A DNA stretch of 37,996 bases from Methylocapsa sp. S129 (GTDB lineage Bacteria > Pseudomonadota > Alphaproteobacteria > Rhizobiales > Beijerinckiaceae): NCBI RefSeq assembly GCF_009765995.1, contig NZ_LMUI01000008.1, positions 31,232-69,227 of the forward strand, read 5' to 3'. Both the position numbers and the translations under genes were made by a program. The notes under the pieces are model-generated. The model had not been told where the DNA came from. It ran no database searches and saw only the letters and a program-made list of their open reading frames with translations. Shown here piece by piece: positions 8,421-18,058 of this stretch (position 1 is its first letter; each line of letters begins with the position of its first letter).

Positions 8421-9590
8421 CTAGGCCGCTTTGGCGAGCTTGGCTTTTTCCTGCGCGAAGGCGAAGTCGAGCCAGTGGGTCAACGCCTCGACATCGGACG
8501 TCTCGACCGTGGCGCCGCACCAGATGCGTAGACCTGGAGGCGCATCGCGATAGGCGCCGATGTCGAGCGCGACCTTCTCCTTTTCGAGCAGGCCCGCAAG
8601 ACCCTTGGCGAACGCCGCTTGAGCGTCCGCGGATAAGGACGTGACTTCAGGATCGACCACTTTCAGGCAAACGCTGGTGTTCGAACGAGTCGCGGGAACC
8701 TTGGCGAGGAAATCGACCCATGGGGTTTTGGCCGCCCAATCGGCGATCGCCTTGAAATTGGCGTCCGCGCGCCCGATCAGCGCGTCCAATCCGCCGATCG
8801 TCTTCGCCCATTGCAGCGCGTCGATATAATCTTCGACGCAAAGCATCGACGGGGTGTTGATCGTTTCGCCCTCGAATATGCCTTCGATCAGCTTGCCGCC
8901 TTTGGTCATGCGGAAGAGCTTGGGCAACGGCCATGCCGGCTTGTAAGTCTCCAGCCGTTCGACCGCGCGCGGGCTCAGCACGATCATGCCATGTCCCGCT
9001 TCGCCCCCCAGCGCTTTCTGCCAGGAGAAGGTGACGACGTCGAGCTTGGCCCAGTCGAGGTCCTGCGCAAAAGCGGCCGAGGTCGCGTCGCATATTGTCA
9101 GGCCCGCGCGGTCGGCAGCGATCCACTGCGCATTGGCGACGCGCACGCCCGAAGTGGTGCCATTCCAGGTGAAGACGACGTCATGATTGAAATCGACCTT
9201 TCCGAGATCTGGAAGCTCGCCATAGGGCGCCTTGAGCGCGCGCGCATCGCCGAGCCTCAATTCCTTGATGATGTCGGAAACCCAGCCCTCGCCAAAGCTC
9301 TCCCAGGCGAGGACATCGACCGGGCGCGCGCCCAGCATCGACCACAGCGCCATTTCAACGGCGCCCGTATCCGAGCCTGCGGTAATGCCGATGCGATAAT
9401 CGGCGGGAACGCGCAGAACTTCGCGCGTCAAGTCGATGGCGAGGTTGAGTTTAGCCTTGCCGAGCTTGGCGCGGTGAGAGCGGCCGAGAGCCGCGTCGTT
9501 AAGAACTTGGGGGGTCCAGCCGGGCCGTTTGGCGCAAGGGCCGGAAGAAAAACGCGCATTATTCGGCCGCGCGGCCGGAGCATTCGTCAT
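8421..9590 (-). CDS. serC: phosphoserine aminotransferase
   Basis: This 389-residue PLP enzyme transfers the amino group of glutamate to 3-phosphohydroxypyruvate, giving phosphoserine. The N-terminus [16 protein letters not shown] and the PLP-lysine region [13 protein letters not shown] are characteristic of the alphaproteobacterial/archaeal-type SerC. The start is an ATG preceded by AAAGGA. The gene is upstream of serA on the same strand, so the two consecutive serine-pathway enzymes are likely made from one transcript. Regulation is suggested by the hairpin leader just upstream (9601-9650). Confidence 0.96.
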   Translation of the reverse strand: MTNAPAARPNNARFSSGPCAKRPGWTPQVLNDAALGRSHRAKLGKAKLNLAIDLTREVLRVPADYRIGITAGSDTGAVEMALWSMLGARPVDVLAWESFGEGWVSDIIKELRLGDARALKAPYGELPDLGKVDFNHDVVFTWNGTTSGVRVANAQWIAADRAGLTICDATSAAFAQDLDWAKLDVVTFSWQKALGGEAGHGMIVLSPRAVERLETYKPAWPLPKLFRMTKGGKLIEGIFEGETINTPSMLCVEDYIDALQWAKTIGGLDALIGRADANFKAIADWAAKTPWVDFLAKVPATRSNTSVCLKVVDPEVTSLSADAQAAFAKGLAGLLEKEKVALDIGAYRDAPPGLRIWCGATVETSDVEALTHWLDFAFAQEKAKLAKAA

Positions 9591-9600
9591 GTGCCATCCT

Positions 9601-9650
9601 TTCAGATGAGCGCCTCTCGTTGGGGAGAGGTGTCCCGCTGCGGGCGATAC
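9601..9650 (-). promoter_or_regulatory. candidate serC leader RNA motif
   Basis: Directly upstream of the serC Shine-Dalgarno site, the minus-strand transcript can form CCCG-CAG-CGGG (9634-9644). A second hairpin CCTCTC-CCCAAC-GAGAGG (9613-9630) follows, then the AAAGGA ribosome site. A conserved alphaproteobacterial RNA motif upstream of serC was described by Corbino and colleagues (2005). The position and two-hairpin layout here fit it, but I match it from memory and not by covariance search. Its ligand or trans-factor is not established. Confidence 0.55.
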
Positions 9651-9773
9651 GGGTTTGGGCGGAGGTGGTCAAGTGGAATTTCCGCTTCGGCGTGACCGAA
9701 TAGAAGATAGAGGCGCCATCGCGAGCCGCCCGTTTAAGGGATTGCTTATACCTTTGGGTTACCATGTTGGGCG

Positions 9774-11375
9774 ATGTTCTTAAGCTACCGCCAATGGGGG
9801 ACCGCCGGGATGGGTCGGCTGAGCAATTTGTTCCGATCGGACAAGAAACGACGATCCCACGCCCAATCTCTTGGAAATCCTCAATTTGTCATGAGCCTTA
9901 TTGAGCACATGGTCGTGCCGCTGTTCGTACTCGACCGTGATGGCAATGTGATCGTCTGGAACGAAGCGTGCGAGAAACTCACCGGTCTTTCGGCGTCCAG
10001 CGTCCTTGGCACCAAGAACCACTGGAAGGGATTCTACACAGCCGCCCGGCCCTGCCTCGCTGACCTCGTGCTCACGGGCGGGGGCGCGGAAGTCGGCGCC
10101 CTCTATGTCGCGCATGACAAGCAGGCCTCCAGTCATGGGCGAATGAAGGCTCAGAACTGGTGCGATCTGCCGATCGGCACGCGCTGCTATCTGGCCATCG
10201 ACGCTGGTCCGGTCCGCGACCCTAGCGGCGAATTGGTCGGCGTGATCGAAACGCTTCAAGATCTGACAGCTCTGAAGGAGGCCGAGGCGGCCGTCGAGGC
10301 CCAGCGCGAAGCGCAAGCGCATAATCTCGACACCATCAGGTCCTCCCTGGGCGCAGGCCTCGATCGGCTGGCGCGCGGAGATTTGGAGGCGCGGGTCGAG
10401 ACGCCTTTGCCGGAAGCGGCGGACGAGCTGCGGTTGAATTTCAATTCCGCCGCGCATGGCTTGCAGGAACTCTTGCTCAATATCGTCATGACGTCGGAGA
10501 CCATCGATCGAGGCGCAACCGAAATCGCCGCCACGACCGAGGAACTCTCTAGACATAGCGAGCGTCAGACGGCCGATCTCGATGAAACCACTGCGGCTCT
10601 GGGCGCGATCACCTCAACCGTGCGCAGGACGGCCGAAGGCGCCAATCAGGCCCGCGACGTGGTGGCCGCGGCGAAGGCGGATGCCGAAAAGAGCGGAATC
10701 GTGGTGAGCGAGGCGATCGCGGCGATCAATGGAATCGACAAATCGTCCAAGCAGATCAGTCAGATCATCGGCGTGATTGACGAGATCGCCTTCCAGACCA
10801 ATTTGCTCGCGCTCAATGCCGGCGTAGAGGCGGCCAGGGCGGGCGACGCTGGTCGCGGCTTCGCGGTCGTCGCATCGGAAGTCCGCGCTCTGGCGCAGCG
10901 GTCGGCCGCCGCCGCCAAGGAAATCAAGGGCTTGATTTCGAACTCCAACGCGCAGGTCGATCAAGGCGTCGATCTCGTGACCAAAGCCGGCGCCGCGTTG
11001 GAGCGTATTGTGATCCAGGTGTCCGAGATCAATGAGGTCGTCTCAGCGATCGCGGCAAGCTCTCAGGAGCAAGCCGTTGGTCTCCAGCAAGTCAATACGT
11101 CGATGAGCCAGGTGGATCAGGTGACGCGCCAGAACGTCGCGATCGTCGCGCAATCGACGAAGGCGGCTCATTCGCTCGCGCGGGAGAGCGAGGACTTGCA
11201 GAAGATGATCGGCCGCTTCCAGATCGGCCGAGTCGCGACGGTCGATGCGACGCGACGCTCCCGAGCGCCCGCGAATATTCCACGGGCGGCGCTGAAAGTC
11301 GTTTCCGCGCGCCAGGGTTCCGCCGCCCGCCGCCGCGCGGAGCCGGCGATGGAGCGGGACTGGGAAGAGTTCTAG
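9774..11375 (+). CDS. soluble PAS-domain methyl-accepting chemotaxis protein
   Basis: This 533-residue receptor has no membrane segment. Residues about 42-165 form a PAS domain ([20 protein letters not shown]-type core). Residues about 170-230 form a HAMP-like helical connector. Residues about 230-470 form the MCP signalling domain, with the hairpin-tip signature [20 protein letters not shown]. It would relay an intracellular signal, possibly redox or oxygen if the PAS binds a flavin or heme, to CheA. The C-terminus is DWEEF, which fits the xWxxF pentapeptide used as a CheR/CheB tether. The ATG at 9774 is used; an ATG at 9810 after a G-rich stretch is possible. No other che genes are in the window. 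Confidence 0.93.
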   Translation: MFLSYRQWGTAGMGRLSNLFRSDKKRRSHAQSLGNPQFVMSLIEHMVVPLFVLDRDGNVIVWNEACEKLTGLSASSVLGTKNHWKGFYTAARPCLADLVLTGGGAEVGALYVAHDKQASSHGRMKAQNWCDLPIGTRCYLAIDAGPVRDPSGELVGVIETLQDLTALKEAEAAVEAQREAQAHNLDTIRSSLGAGLDRLARGDLEARVETPLPEAADELRLNFNSAAHGLQELLLNIVMTSETIDRGATEIAATTEELSRHSERQTADLDETTAALGAITSTVRRTAEGANQARDVVAAAKADAEKSGIVVSEAIAAINGIDKSSKQISQIIGVIDEIAFQTNLLALNAGVEAARAGDAGRGFAVVASEVRALAQRSAAAAKEIKGLISNSNAQVDQGVDLVTKAGAALERIVIQVSEINEVVSAIAASSQEQAVGLQQVNTSMSQVDQVTRQNVAIVAQSTKAAHSLARESEDLQKMIGRFQIGRVATVDATRRSRAPANIPRAALKVVSARQGSAARRRAEPAMERDWEEF

Positions 11376-11408
11376 CGCTCCGGTATGCGCCTCATGTCGG
11401 GTTCGCCG

Positions 11409-11618
11409 CTAGCCTCGGCGCTTGCGCCGGCCGCCGCCCGTTCCGTCCATCCCGCCTTTCGGCGGGGCGTCCTGCTCGGCCGCGGCGGGGGTCGGCTCTG
11501 TCTCCCGCTTATAGCGAACGCCCGTGAAAAAAAGGATGCGCGCGTCTTGCGAGGGCGCCGCCGCGGTGTTTGAGCGCGTGGCGTTCGGGGACGGTCGAAA
11601 TAATATCAAGTCGCCCAT
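11409..11618 (-). CDS. small protein with LILFRP / ILFFTGVRY motifs
   Basis: This 69-residue hypothetical protein begins MGDLILFRPSP, has a central hydrophobic-aromatic motif ARILFFTGVRYKRE and ends in a basic GGGRRKRRG tail. The ATG has GGAG at 7 nt spacing, which supports translation. From memory, short proteins with this DxLxFRP...ILFFTGVRY plan occur in related Hyphomicrobiales, but I cannot name a family. The Pro/Ala-rich middle and basic end suggest an unstructured nucleic-acid or membrane-surface contact. It sits alone between two plus-strand genes. Confidence 0.6.
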   Translation of the reverse strand: MGDLILFRPSPNATRSNTAAAPSQDARILFFTGVRYKRETEPTPAAAEQDAPPKGGMDGTGGGRRKRRG

Positions 11619-11753
11619 GACTATGCTCCGGAGCGGCTCCGATCAAAAGACGCGCCCCACAGCCCATTTACGCTGGGGGAAGGTTAACACTTGGTCAACG
11701 CAATGGAGGTAATTTGAATATTCAACGCCATCGTTAATGGGCTCCAAGCGACC

Positions 11754-12893
11754 ATGTTGCATCAAGAATCCACCTCTCTGCCGTTCCTGGCGTCTCTCAG
11801 GACCGCCGACAACGCCGAGTCCCGGCGAATCCTGCTGCGCATCACGACGGACCATTTCATCTCGCGGCAGGACCATTCCATCCAGCAGCTCGCGCAATTT
11901 GAAAAGACCATGCTGCGGCTGATCGCCCGAGCGGATCCCTTCACTCGTCTCATTGTCGCTCGGAAACTCGCCTGTCACCCCATGGCCCCGCCGCGCGCGC
12001 TAGAAATGCTCGAGGAAATGGGCGGCGAGGGCGCGCTCCATCTGCTCGAATGCGCGCCGCTCTCGCGCGATCGCCTTGTCGCCGCCGCATCGGGCAATGA
12101 GAGCCGAGCCTGTGCGCTCGCCAGACGGGTGGACCTTGACGCCGAATTGGTCGCCACATTGAGCCTGCGGCCGGAGCCCGGCATTGCGCTCGCGCTTGCC
12201 GCCAATGCCGCCGCTCCGCTTGATGCGCAGGCATGCGCCGCGCTGGCGCGGCGCGCTGAGCGGGAAAGGCCGCTCGCCGACGCCCTGCTGTCGCGCCCGC
12301 CGGGCGGCATCGATGCAGCATCCTTATTCCTGTTGGCTTCCTCCGAGCAGCGCGCCGCGATTTTGGCCGCCGCACAGCGCGCGGAGCTGGCGAGAGCAAG
12401 CGTCGCGCGCCAAGAGCCCGATCGCGATGAAGCGCTCGCCCGTCTCGAACGACATGCGCTCGCCCGGCAGCCCGAGCTTTTCATCAATGTATTGGCTCAA
12501 GCGCTCGGATGCAGCCGCGATCTTGCCGAACGGATCGCCAGGGAGCCCTCCGGCGAGCCCTTGGCGGTTGCGGTCAAGGCGCTCGACGCGCCCCAGGATT
12601 CCGTCGTTCGAATCCTGATTTCGGGCGATTACGTGCGCATCGGTTCGCTGATCCGCCTTACGGACGGATTGAACCCGGCGGCCGCGCGTCGCGTGATCGG
12701 CGCATTGACCGGCGCGCGAGAGGAGCGCGGCGCGCATTACCAGCCGGTCCTCGACCCCCATGCTCACCCGTCGCCAAGCCGGGTCGCTTCCGGGAGCTCG
12801 GCGCCCGTCGCGAATGTCAGCGCAAACGCGGCGCGTCGTCAACGCGCCTTTGCCTTTGCGCTCGCCCAATCGCGCGTCCAGAAGTCAGGTTGA
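11754..12893 (+). CDS. DUF2336 family protein
   Basis: This 379-residue, mostly helical, Ala/Arg/Leu-rich cytoplasmic protein matches the alphaproteobacterial DUF2336 type. It has repeated helices with LLRITTDHF, FEKTMLRLIARADPFTRLIVARKLA and later IRLTDGLNPAAARRVIG. There are no transmembrane segments and no catalytic motif is recognised. The repeats of helix pairs look HEAT-like. The C-terminal 50 residues are disordered and rich in Ser, Pro and Arg. The function is unknown. The stop is separated from the convergent DUF4139 gene only by a perfect hairpin. Confidence 0.75.
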   Translation: MLHQESTSLPFLASLRTADNAESRRILLRITTDHFISRQDHSIQQLAQFEKTMLRLIARADPFTRLIVARKLACHPMAPPRALEMLEEMGGEGALHLLECAPLSRDRLVAAASGNESRACALARRVDLDAELVATLSLRPEPGIALALAANAAAPLDAQACAALARRAERERPLADALLSRPPGGIDAASLFLLASSEQRAAILAAAQRAELARASVARQEPDRDEALARLERHALARQPELFINVLAQALGCSRDLAERIAREPSGEPLAVAVKALDAPQDSVVRILISGDYVRIGSLIRLTDGLNPAAARRVIGALTGAREERGAHYQPVLDPHAHPSPSRVASGSSAPVANVSANAARRQRAFAFALAQSRVQKSG

Positions 12894-12912
12894 GACGCCG
12901 TCGATCGGCGTC
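12894..12912. terminator. hairpin filling the gap between two convergent stop codons
   Basis: GACGCCG-TCGAT-CGGCGTC is a perfect 7-bp stem that occupies every base between the TGA of the DUF2336 gene and the TAA of the DUF4139 gene. On the plus strand it is followed by TTATT, a weak U tract. It may act as a shared bidirectional terminator. Confidence 0.5.
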
Positions 12913-14610
12913 TTATTGCTCATTGGCGCTGATTGACGCGCCTCCCATCGTCACATCGCGATCGGCCGGCCACTTGAGGCGATAGACGAGGCGAATGTCC
13001 TTGGCCTCATTTGGGGCGAGATCCAGCGTCCAGCTCATGACGCCGCGCTTGTCGGCAATCTGCTTTTCGGTCGGTGGGGTCGTTGTTGGCAGCATTTCGA
13101 CGGTGATGGCGGTATTCTCCGAAATCGGCAGCCTGTCGATCACCTGAACCTTGACCGGAAAGTCGTGCAGGTTCCTGACGGTCGTCTTGAATTCCCGCGT
13201 CTCGATTTTGGTCTGATTGTACCAGGTCGGCTCGTTTTCCTTGCGATTGACGGGCGCGCGCTGAATCTTGATTTTGTCGTCGGCGCCAAAACCCATATCG
13301 AGTCCATCGCCCGGCGCGACGAAGGCCATGCGGCTCTGGCCGACGAACGCCCCGTCGCGATGCAAAGCGACCTCGCCAGGCAACAATGGGGCTTCTTCGG
13401 CGTCGACGAAATGAGCCTGAAGATAGGCGGTCTGATCGAGCCCTGGCGCGGCTTTCACGAGAATCGTCGGCTGAGCGGAGACGCGCGTCAGGACGAACGA
13501 CTTTTGCGCGCCGCCGCTCGCGAGGCTGACGCGACCCGGCGTCTTGAATTCCGCGCTATAGGCGCCCGATTCGGTTTGCGAGACGACCTCCTCGGCCTTC
13601 ACCTGCTGGGCCAGCTTCGGCATGAGCGGCGGCGATGGCATGGATTCCACGGTCGGGGCGGCGCGCGCCATCGGCGCTTTCGGCATCGCGCCGTCGAGCG
13701 GCGCCGCGCTATCGGGCTCGGGCGGTTGCCAGAAATCGATCTTCAGCGGTTCGACGTCGGGTATGTCGGAGGCGCGCGCGACCCGCGCGGTCGAGACGAT
13801 GAGCGCGACGTCGCTCCAGTCTTCACCCGTGTGCTGCGTCAGACTGGCGCGCCTTGTCAGCGAAAGCGTCTTGGCGCCCGCCGTCGTATCGAGCGATGCG
13901 TCGTAGGTCGGACGCCAGCCGACCCCACCGATGCGATAGGACAGTTTGATCCGCGCTTGCGTCTGCGAATCAACCGTGACCGTCACCGTTGCGCTGCGTT
14001 GCGCGCCTTGTCCCTCGACGGGCCGTTGGCTCTGCGCCTCCAGCGATTTGATCTGATCATCCAGTTGGCGCGCCTTGGCGACCGCGGGGCGCAGGTCGTC
14101 GCCAAGCTTGGCGAGGCCGACGGCGACCATATCCCAGGCGCCGTTCCACTGGCCGATATCGAGCGGCTTGGCTTCCGACGATAGTTTTTCCGGTCCAGAC
14201 TGTGAAAATCGTATGATCATGGCGCGCTTGGCGGCCAGCGCATCAATGGTTGACTGCCAGCCCTCCTTTTCCGCGCGCAGACTCGTCAATTTGGCCTCGA
14301 TGGAATTGTCGGGCGCCCCGATCTCGGCGGGGGCAACCTGCGTGTCCACCGCGCCAATCGTCACTTTCGCCGATCCCTCACCGTCCAGCCTGAGGGATGC
14401 GGGGTCGAGCGCGAGCGGCAGGTTTCTGAAAGTCAGCACGCTCTCGCCCGGCGGCAGATCGACTTCGGCGATACGCCAAATGATCGCCGCGTCAGGATAG
14501 ACGGTCACCGAATCGATCTTGGAAGCGACCTCAATTTCTCCCGCCAAGGCTGGCGCCGCGAAGAGGAGCGCGACGAAAGAGCACGCGGAAAGTGAAAAGA
14601 TGGTGCGCAT
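12913..14610 (-). CDS. exported DUF4139/MuiA-family protein
   Basis: This 565-residue protein starts at the ATG at 14610, which has AAAGGACGG upstream. The frame is open further upstream but the added residues precede the signal peptide. The signal peptide ends in APALAG. Residues about 25-125 form the N-terminal DUF4140 domain (VTVYPDAAIIWRIAEVDLPPGE). A coiled-coil region at about 100-200 comes next, then a DUF4139 beta-rich domain to the end (SYRIGGVGWRPTYDASLD; PVKVQVIDRLPISEN). The plan is that of the 'mucoidy inhibitor MuiA' family, whose biochemical role is not established. A Pro/Ala-rich insertion sits near residue 320. The gene is divergent from edd. Confidence 0.88.
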   Translation of the reverse strand: MRTIFSLSACSFVALLFAAPALAGEIEVASKIDSVTVYPDAAIIWRIAEVDLPPGESVLTFRNLPLALDPASLRLDGEGSAKVTIGAVDTQVAPAEIGAPDNSIEAKLTSLRAEKEGWQSTIDALAAKRAMIIRFSQSGPEKLSSEAKPLDIGQWNGAWDMVAVGLAKLGDDLRPAVAKARQLDDQIKSLEAQSQRPVEGQGAQRSATVTVTVDSQTQARIKLSYRIGGVGWRPTYDASLDTTAGAKTLSLTRRASLTQHTGEDWSDVALIVSTARVARASDIPDVEPLKIDFWQPPEPDSAAPLDGAMPKAPMARAAPTVESMPSPPLMPKLAQQVKAEEVVSQTESGAYSAEFKTPGRVSLASGGAQKSFVLTRVSAQPTILVKAAPGLDQTAYLQAHFVDAEEAPLLPGEVALHRDGAFVGQSRMAFVAPGDGLDMGFGADDKIKIQRAPVNRKENEPTWYNQTKIETREFKTTVRNLHDFPVKVQVIDRLPISENTAITVEMLPTTTPPTEKQIADKRGVMSWTLDLAPNEAKDIRLVYRLKWPADRDVTMGGASISANEQ

Positions 14611-14851
14611 AAAGCCGTCCTTTGGTGTGAGACCGATCGCGGGGCGCAAGAGCTGATTGTCGCATTTCGCGGCGCCAGTCTGGCAAATTCGCGATGCAAT
14701 TGCGGCGCGGAAGCGGCGGCCGAGAGCCGTTGCGGCATTGGGCGGCATGGCGCCGATCGTTTAGGCGCCAGCGCCCTTGCTCCGCACGGCGCTGTCGGCC
14801 ACAAGTGTTTTTCACACCCCGCTGGGGCGCTCGATGCCGAAAGGTGCAGCT

Positions 14852-16684
14852 ATGATCGCGACCCTTCAATCCCGTATTGGCGAAGTCACCGAGCGAATCG
14901 CGCGGCGCAGTCGCGATAGCCGCCGCCGCTATCTCGACGGCATCGACAGGTACGCGACGAAAGCGCCGACGCGCAAGCGCCTGGGCTGCGCCAATTTCGC
15001 CCACGGCTTCGCCGCTTGCGGGCCCGCCGATAAGGAAGCGATCCGCGACGGCGAGGGGCCAAATCTGGCGATCGTCACGACCTATAACGACATGCTGTCG
15101 GCGCATCAGCCTTTCGAGCGTTTCCCCGAAATCATCAAGCGCATCGCGCGCGAGGCGGGCGGCACCGCGCAGGTGGCCGGCGGCGCGCCGGCGATGTGCG
15201 ATGGCGTCACCCAGGGCGAGGCGGGGATGGAGCTGTCGCTGTTCTCGCGCGACGTGATCGCCCTTTCGACGGCGGTCGCGCTGTCGCATCAGATGTTCGA
15301 CGCCGCGGTTTATCTCGGGGTCTGCGATAAGATCGTGCCGGGCTTGCTGATCGGGGCGCTTTCGTTCGGCCATTTGCCGGCGGTGTTTCTGCCGGCGGGC
15401 CCGATGACCTCGGGTCTGTCCAACGACGAGAAATCGAAGACCCGCCAGCTTTTCACCGAGGGCAAGATCAGCCGCGCCGCATTGCTGGAGGCCGAGGCCC
15501 AAGCCTATCACGGACCGGGCACCTGCACGTTTTATGGCACCGCCAACACCAATCAGATGCTGATGGAAATCATGGGCCTGCATCTGCCCGGCGCATCTTT
15601 CGTCAATCCGAATACGCCGCTGCGCGACGCGCTGACCGAAGCGGGCGTGCGGCGTGCGCTGGCTCTGACTGCGCAGGGCAATTCCTACACGCCGATCGGC
15701 CATATCATCGACGAGCGGGCCGTGGTGAACGGAGTCGTCGGACTGCACGCCACAGGCGGATCGACCAACCATACGATCCATCTGATCGCGATGGCGGCGG
15801 CGGCTGGAATCGCGCTCAACTGGGACGATTTTGCCGATCTGGCGGAGGTCGTGCCGCTGCTGACCCGCATCTATCCCAACGGCAAAGCCGACGTGAATCA
15901 TTTTCAGGCGGCGGGCGGCATGCCCGTGTTGATCCGGTCGCTGCTGGGCGCCGGGTTGTTGCATCGCGACGTCCGGACGGTGTGGGGCGAAGGGCTCGGC
16001 GATTACGTCGTCGAGCCGGGTCTCGGCGAAGAGGGAGAAGTCGTCTGGCGCGAGGCGGCCTCAAAGAGCCACGACGAGACCGTGCTGCGCGGCGCGGAGC
16101 ATCCGTTCCAGAGCACAGGCGGCTTGCGCGTGCTCGACGGGCCGCTTGGCCGCGCGGTCATCAAGACTTCCGCCGTCGCGCCCGAGCGCCATGTGATCGA
16201 GGCGCCGGCCCAGGTTTTTCATAGCCAGGAAGAACTGCACGCGGCGTTCAAGGCGGGCGGATTGTTCCGCGATTGCGTGGCTGTCGTGCGCTTTCAAGGG
16301 CCGAGCGCCAATGGCATGCCCGAATTGCATAAACTGATGCCGCCGCTCGGCATCGCGCAGGATCGCGGCTTCAAGGTGGCGCTGGTGACGGACGGGCGCC
16401 TCTCAGGCGCGTCGGGCAAGGTTCCCGCCGCTATCCATGTGACGCCGGAGGCGGCGAATGGCGGCGCCATCGCGAAGATCCGCGATGGCGACCTCATCCG
16501 TCTCGATGCGCCGAACGGTCGCCTCGAAGTGCTCGTCGATGCGGCGGAATGGGCGGCGAGAGCGAACGAGGATCACGATCTGTCGGCCTCGCATACGGGC
16601 ATCGGGCGCGAACTTTTCTCCGCCTTCCGCGCCACGGTATGCCGCGCCGATCAAGGAGCCTCGATCTTCGCCATGCACGAGTGA
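14852..16684 (+). CDS. edd: phosphogluconate dehydratase (Entner-Doudoroff)
   Basis: This 610-residue IlvD/Edd-family iron-sulfur dehydratase converts 6-phosphogluconate to 2-keto-3-deoxy-6-phosphogluconate (KDPG). Edd-specific stretches are present: [82 protein letters not shown] and [18 protein letters not shown]. The three cysteines expected to bind the 4Fe-4S cluster (PAMCDG, GVCDK, GTCTF) are intact. The start at 14852 with AAAGG is preferred to earlier in-frame ATGs. The KDPG-cleaving aldolase is encoded convergently 10 bp downstream, so the two steps are adjacent but not in one operon. Confidence 0.96.
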   Translation: MIATLQSRIGEVTERIARRSRDSRRRYLDGIDRYATKAPTRKRLGCANFAHGFAACGPADKEAIRDGEGPNLAIVTTYNDMLSAHQPFERFPEIIKRIAREAGGTAQVAGGAPAMCDGVTQGEAGMELSLFSRDVIALSTAVALSHQMFDAAVYLGVCDKIVPGLLIGALSFGHLPAVFLPAGPMTSGLSNDEKSKTRQLFTEGKISRAALLEAEAQAYHGPGTCTFYGTANTNQMLMEIMGLHLPGASFVNPNTPLRDALTEAGVRRALALTAQGNSYTPIGHIIDERAVVNGVVGLHATGGSTNHTIHLIAMAAAAGIALNWDDFADLAEVVPLLTRIYPNGKADVNHFQAAGGMPVLIRSLLGAGLLHRDVRTVWGEGLGDYVVEPGLGEEGEVVWREAASKSHDETVLRGAEHPFQSTGGLRVLDGPLGRAVIKTSAVAPERHVIEAPAQVFHSQEELHAAFKAGGLFRDCVAVVRFQGPSANGMPELHKLMPPLGIAQDRGFKVALVTDGRLSGASGKVPAAIHVTPEAANGGAIAKIRDGDLIRLDAPNGRLEVLVDAAEWAARANEDHDLSASHTGIGRELFSAFRATVCRADQGASIFAMHE

Positions 16685-16694
16685 GCGGGCGCTT

Positions 16695-17327
16695 TCAGCC
16701 TTTCAGCCTGCGCCAGGCCGCGACAAAAGCCGCGGCCTTCTCCGCCACGCGCGCCGCGCTGTCGCCAGGGCGATAGAGCGCCGATCCGAGGCCAAAGCCA
16801 TTGGCGCCCGCCGCCAGATAGGGCGCCATATTGTCGGGCGTGATTCCGCCCACCGGCATGATTGGGACGCTGGCGGGAATGACCGCGCGCCAGGCTTTGA
16901 CGATGGAAGGCGTGATCATTTCAGCGGGAAAGGCCTTGAGCCCGTCGGCGCCGGCGCCAAGCGCGGCAAAAGCCTCCGTCGGCGTCGCCACGCCCGGCAG
17001 CGCGATCAGGCCGCGCGCCTTGGCCGCCGCGATGATCGCGACATCGGCATGCGGCATGACAATCAAGTCGCCGCCAGCCGTGGCGACCGCTTCGACCTCG
17101 CTGGGCGTCTTCACCGTGCCGGCCCCGACAAGCGCCTCGGGCGGCGCGATCGCGCGCATCGCTCGGATGCTTTCATAAGGTTCGGGCGAATTGAGCGGCG
17201 CCTCGATCAGCAAAAAGCCCTCGCCGACCAGCGCCCGCAGGATGGCGGGCGATTCAGCGGGCGTGATTCCGCGTAGGATCGCCACCAGCGGCAGCGTGGC
17301 CATCGCGTCGACAAATCGGCTCGTCAT
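16695..17327 (-). CDS. KDPG/KDPGal aldolase, DgoA-like
   Basis: This 210-residue class I aldolase splits 2-keto-3-deoxy-6-phospho-sugar acids to pyruvate and glyceraldehyde 3-phosphate. The N-terminus LPLVAILRGITPAESPAIL and the segment APLNSPEPYESI resemble 2-dehydro-3-deoxy-6-phosphogalactonate aldolase (DgoA), rather than E. coli Eda. The Schiff-base lysine lies in GLKAFPAE, and the phosphate-binding turn is PVGGITPDN. Being next to edd, it probably serves the Entner-Doudoroff pathway; both epimers may be accepted. AGAGG precedes the ATG. Confidence 0.88.
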   Translation of the reverse strand: MTSRFVDAMATLPLVAILRGITPAESPAILRALVGEGFLLIEAPLNSPEPYESIRAMRAIAPPEALVGAGTVKTPSEVEAVATAGGDLIVMPHADVAIIAAAKARGLIALPGVATPTEAFAALGAGADGLKAFPAEMITPSIVKAWRAVIPASVPIMPVGGITPDNMAPYLAAGANGFGLGSALYRPGDSAARVAEKAAAFVAAWRRLKG

Positions 17328-17554
17328 AGGGGATCCTCTCGATCGGCGCCTGTTTTGGCCGCAAACATCCGATATCGCAACTGGGGCGCGCGCATTGTCC
17401 GGGTAAAACGGTGCGCCGAGGGCCGCGTGGCGATGAAAAATCGCGATTGTTCAGGGTTCTTTCACCATTTCAGGGTGAAGCTGGCCCAAAGGCGCCGCGT
17501 CCAATGGCAAAGGGCTCGTGCGTCCGCGTTAGCCCTCTGAAAGGCTCAGATTCG

Positions 17555-18037
17555 ATGTTCCGTCGTTCGCTTCTGTCGTTCGCCCTTGTATTGAGCTTCG
17601 GGCTGGCCGGCGCGCAAACGGCGGCGAGCGCGGCGGCCGCCGCCGCTATGCTGAGCGTCACGATTGACGAGGCGAAGATCGCCCGCATCCCTGATGGAAC
17701 CGTCACCCTCGTCATCGGCAATCCCATTGTCGCCGATGTCACGATGCTTAAGGGATCGGGCGCGATGGTGGTGACCGGCAAGGGATTCGGCGAGACCAAT
17801 CTGATTGCGCTCGATGGGCAGGGCAACGTTCTTGACGAGAAAACCATCCGCGTCGTGCCGACCGGTTCGGTGCTCATCGTGCAACGCGGAATGGAGCGCG
17901 AGTCCTACTCCTGCACACCCCAGTGCATGCCGACGGTTCAACTCGGCGACGGCAAGCAATTCACCGACGCTTCCGGCCAGATCACCGCGCGCAACGGGTT
18001 TCTCCAGAGCACGCAGAGCGTGCAGACCCCGCACTGA
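17555..18037 (+). CDS. exported protein with pilus-assembly (CpaC N-terminal-like) domain
   Basis: This 160-residue protein starts at the ATG at 17555; the frame is open upstream but the signal peptide begins here. It has a signal peptide (FRRSLLSFALVLSFGLAGAQ) and then a beta-rich domain IARIPDGTVTLVIGNPIVADVTM...GFGETNLIALD. That pattern is typical of the N-terminal domain of CpaC/RcpA-type secretins (pilus formation N-terminal region). The secretin channel domain itself is absent. A short tail contains a CTPQC pair. No other tad/cpa gene is nearby, so it may be a free-standing periplasmic relative and not a pilus part. Confidence 0.75.
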   Translation: MFRRSLLSFALVLSFGLAGAQTAASAAAAAAMLSVTIDEAKIARIPDGTVTLVIGNPIVADVTMLKGSGAMVVTGKGFGETNLIALDGQGNVLDEKTIRVVPTGSVLIVQRGMERESYSCTPQCMPTVQLGDGKQFTDASGQITARNGFLQSTQSVQTPH

Positions 18038-18058
18038 CGATAACGAATCCTCCGATCG

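Noticed and set aside
13165-14184. Plus-strand frame opposite the DUF4139 gene
   Set aside because: Arg-rich shadow frame without a ribosome site or domain.
14531-15964. Long minus-strand frame opposite edd
   Set aside because: It is antisense to a fully conserved enzyme; composition (Arg, Gln, His) is typical of shadow frames.
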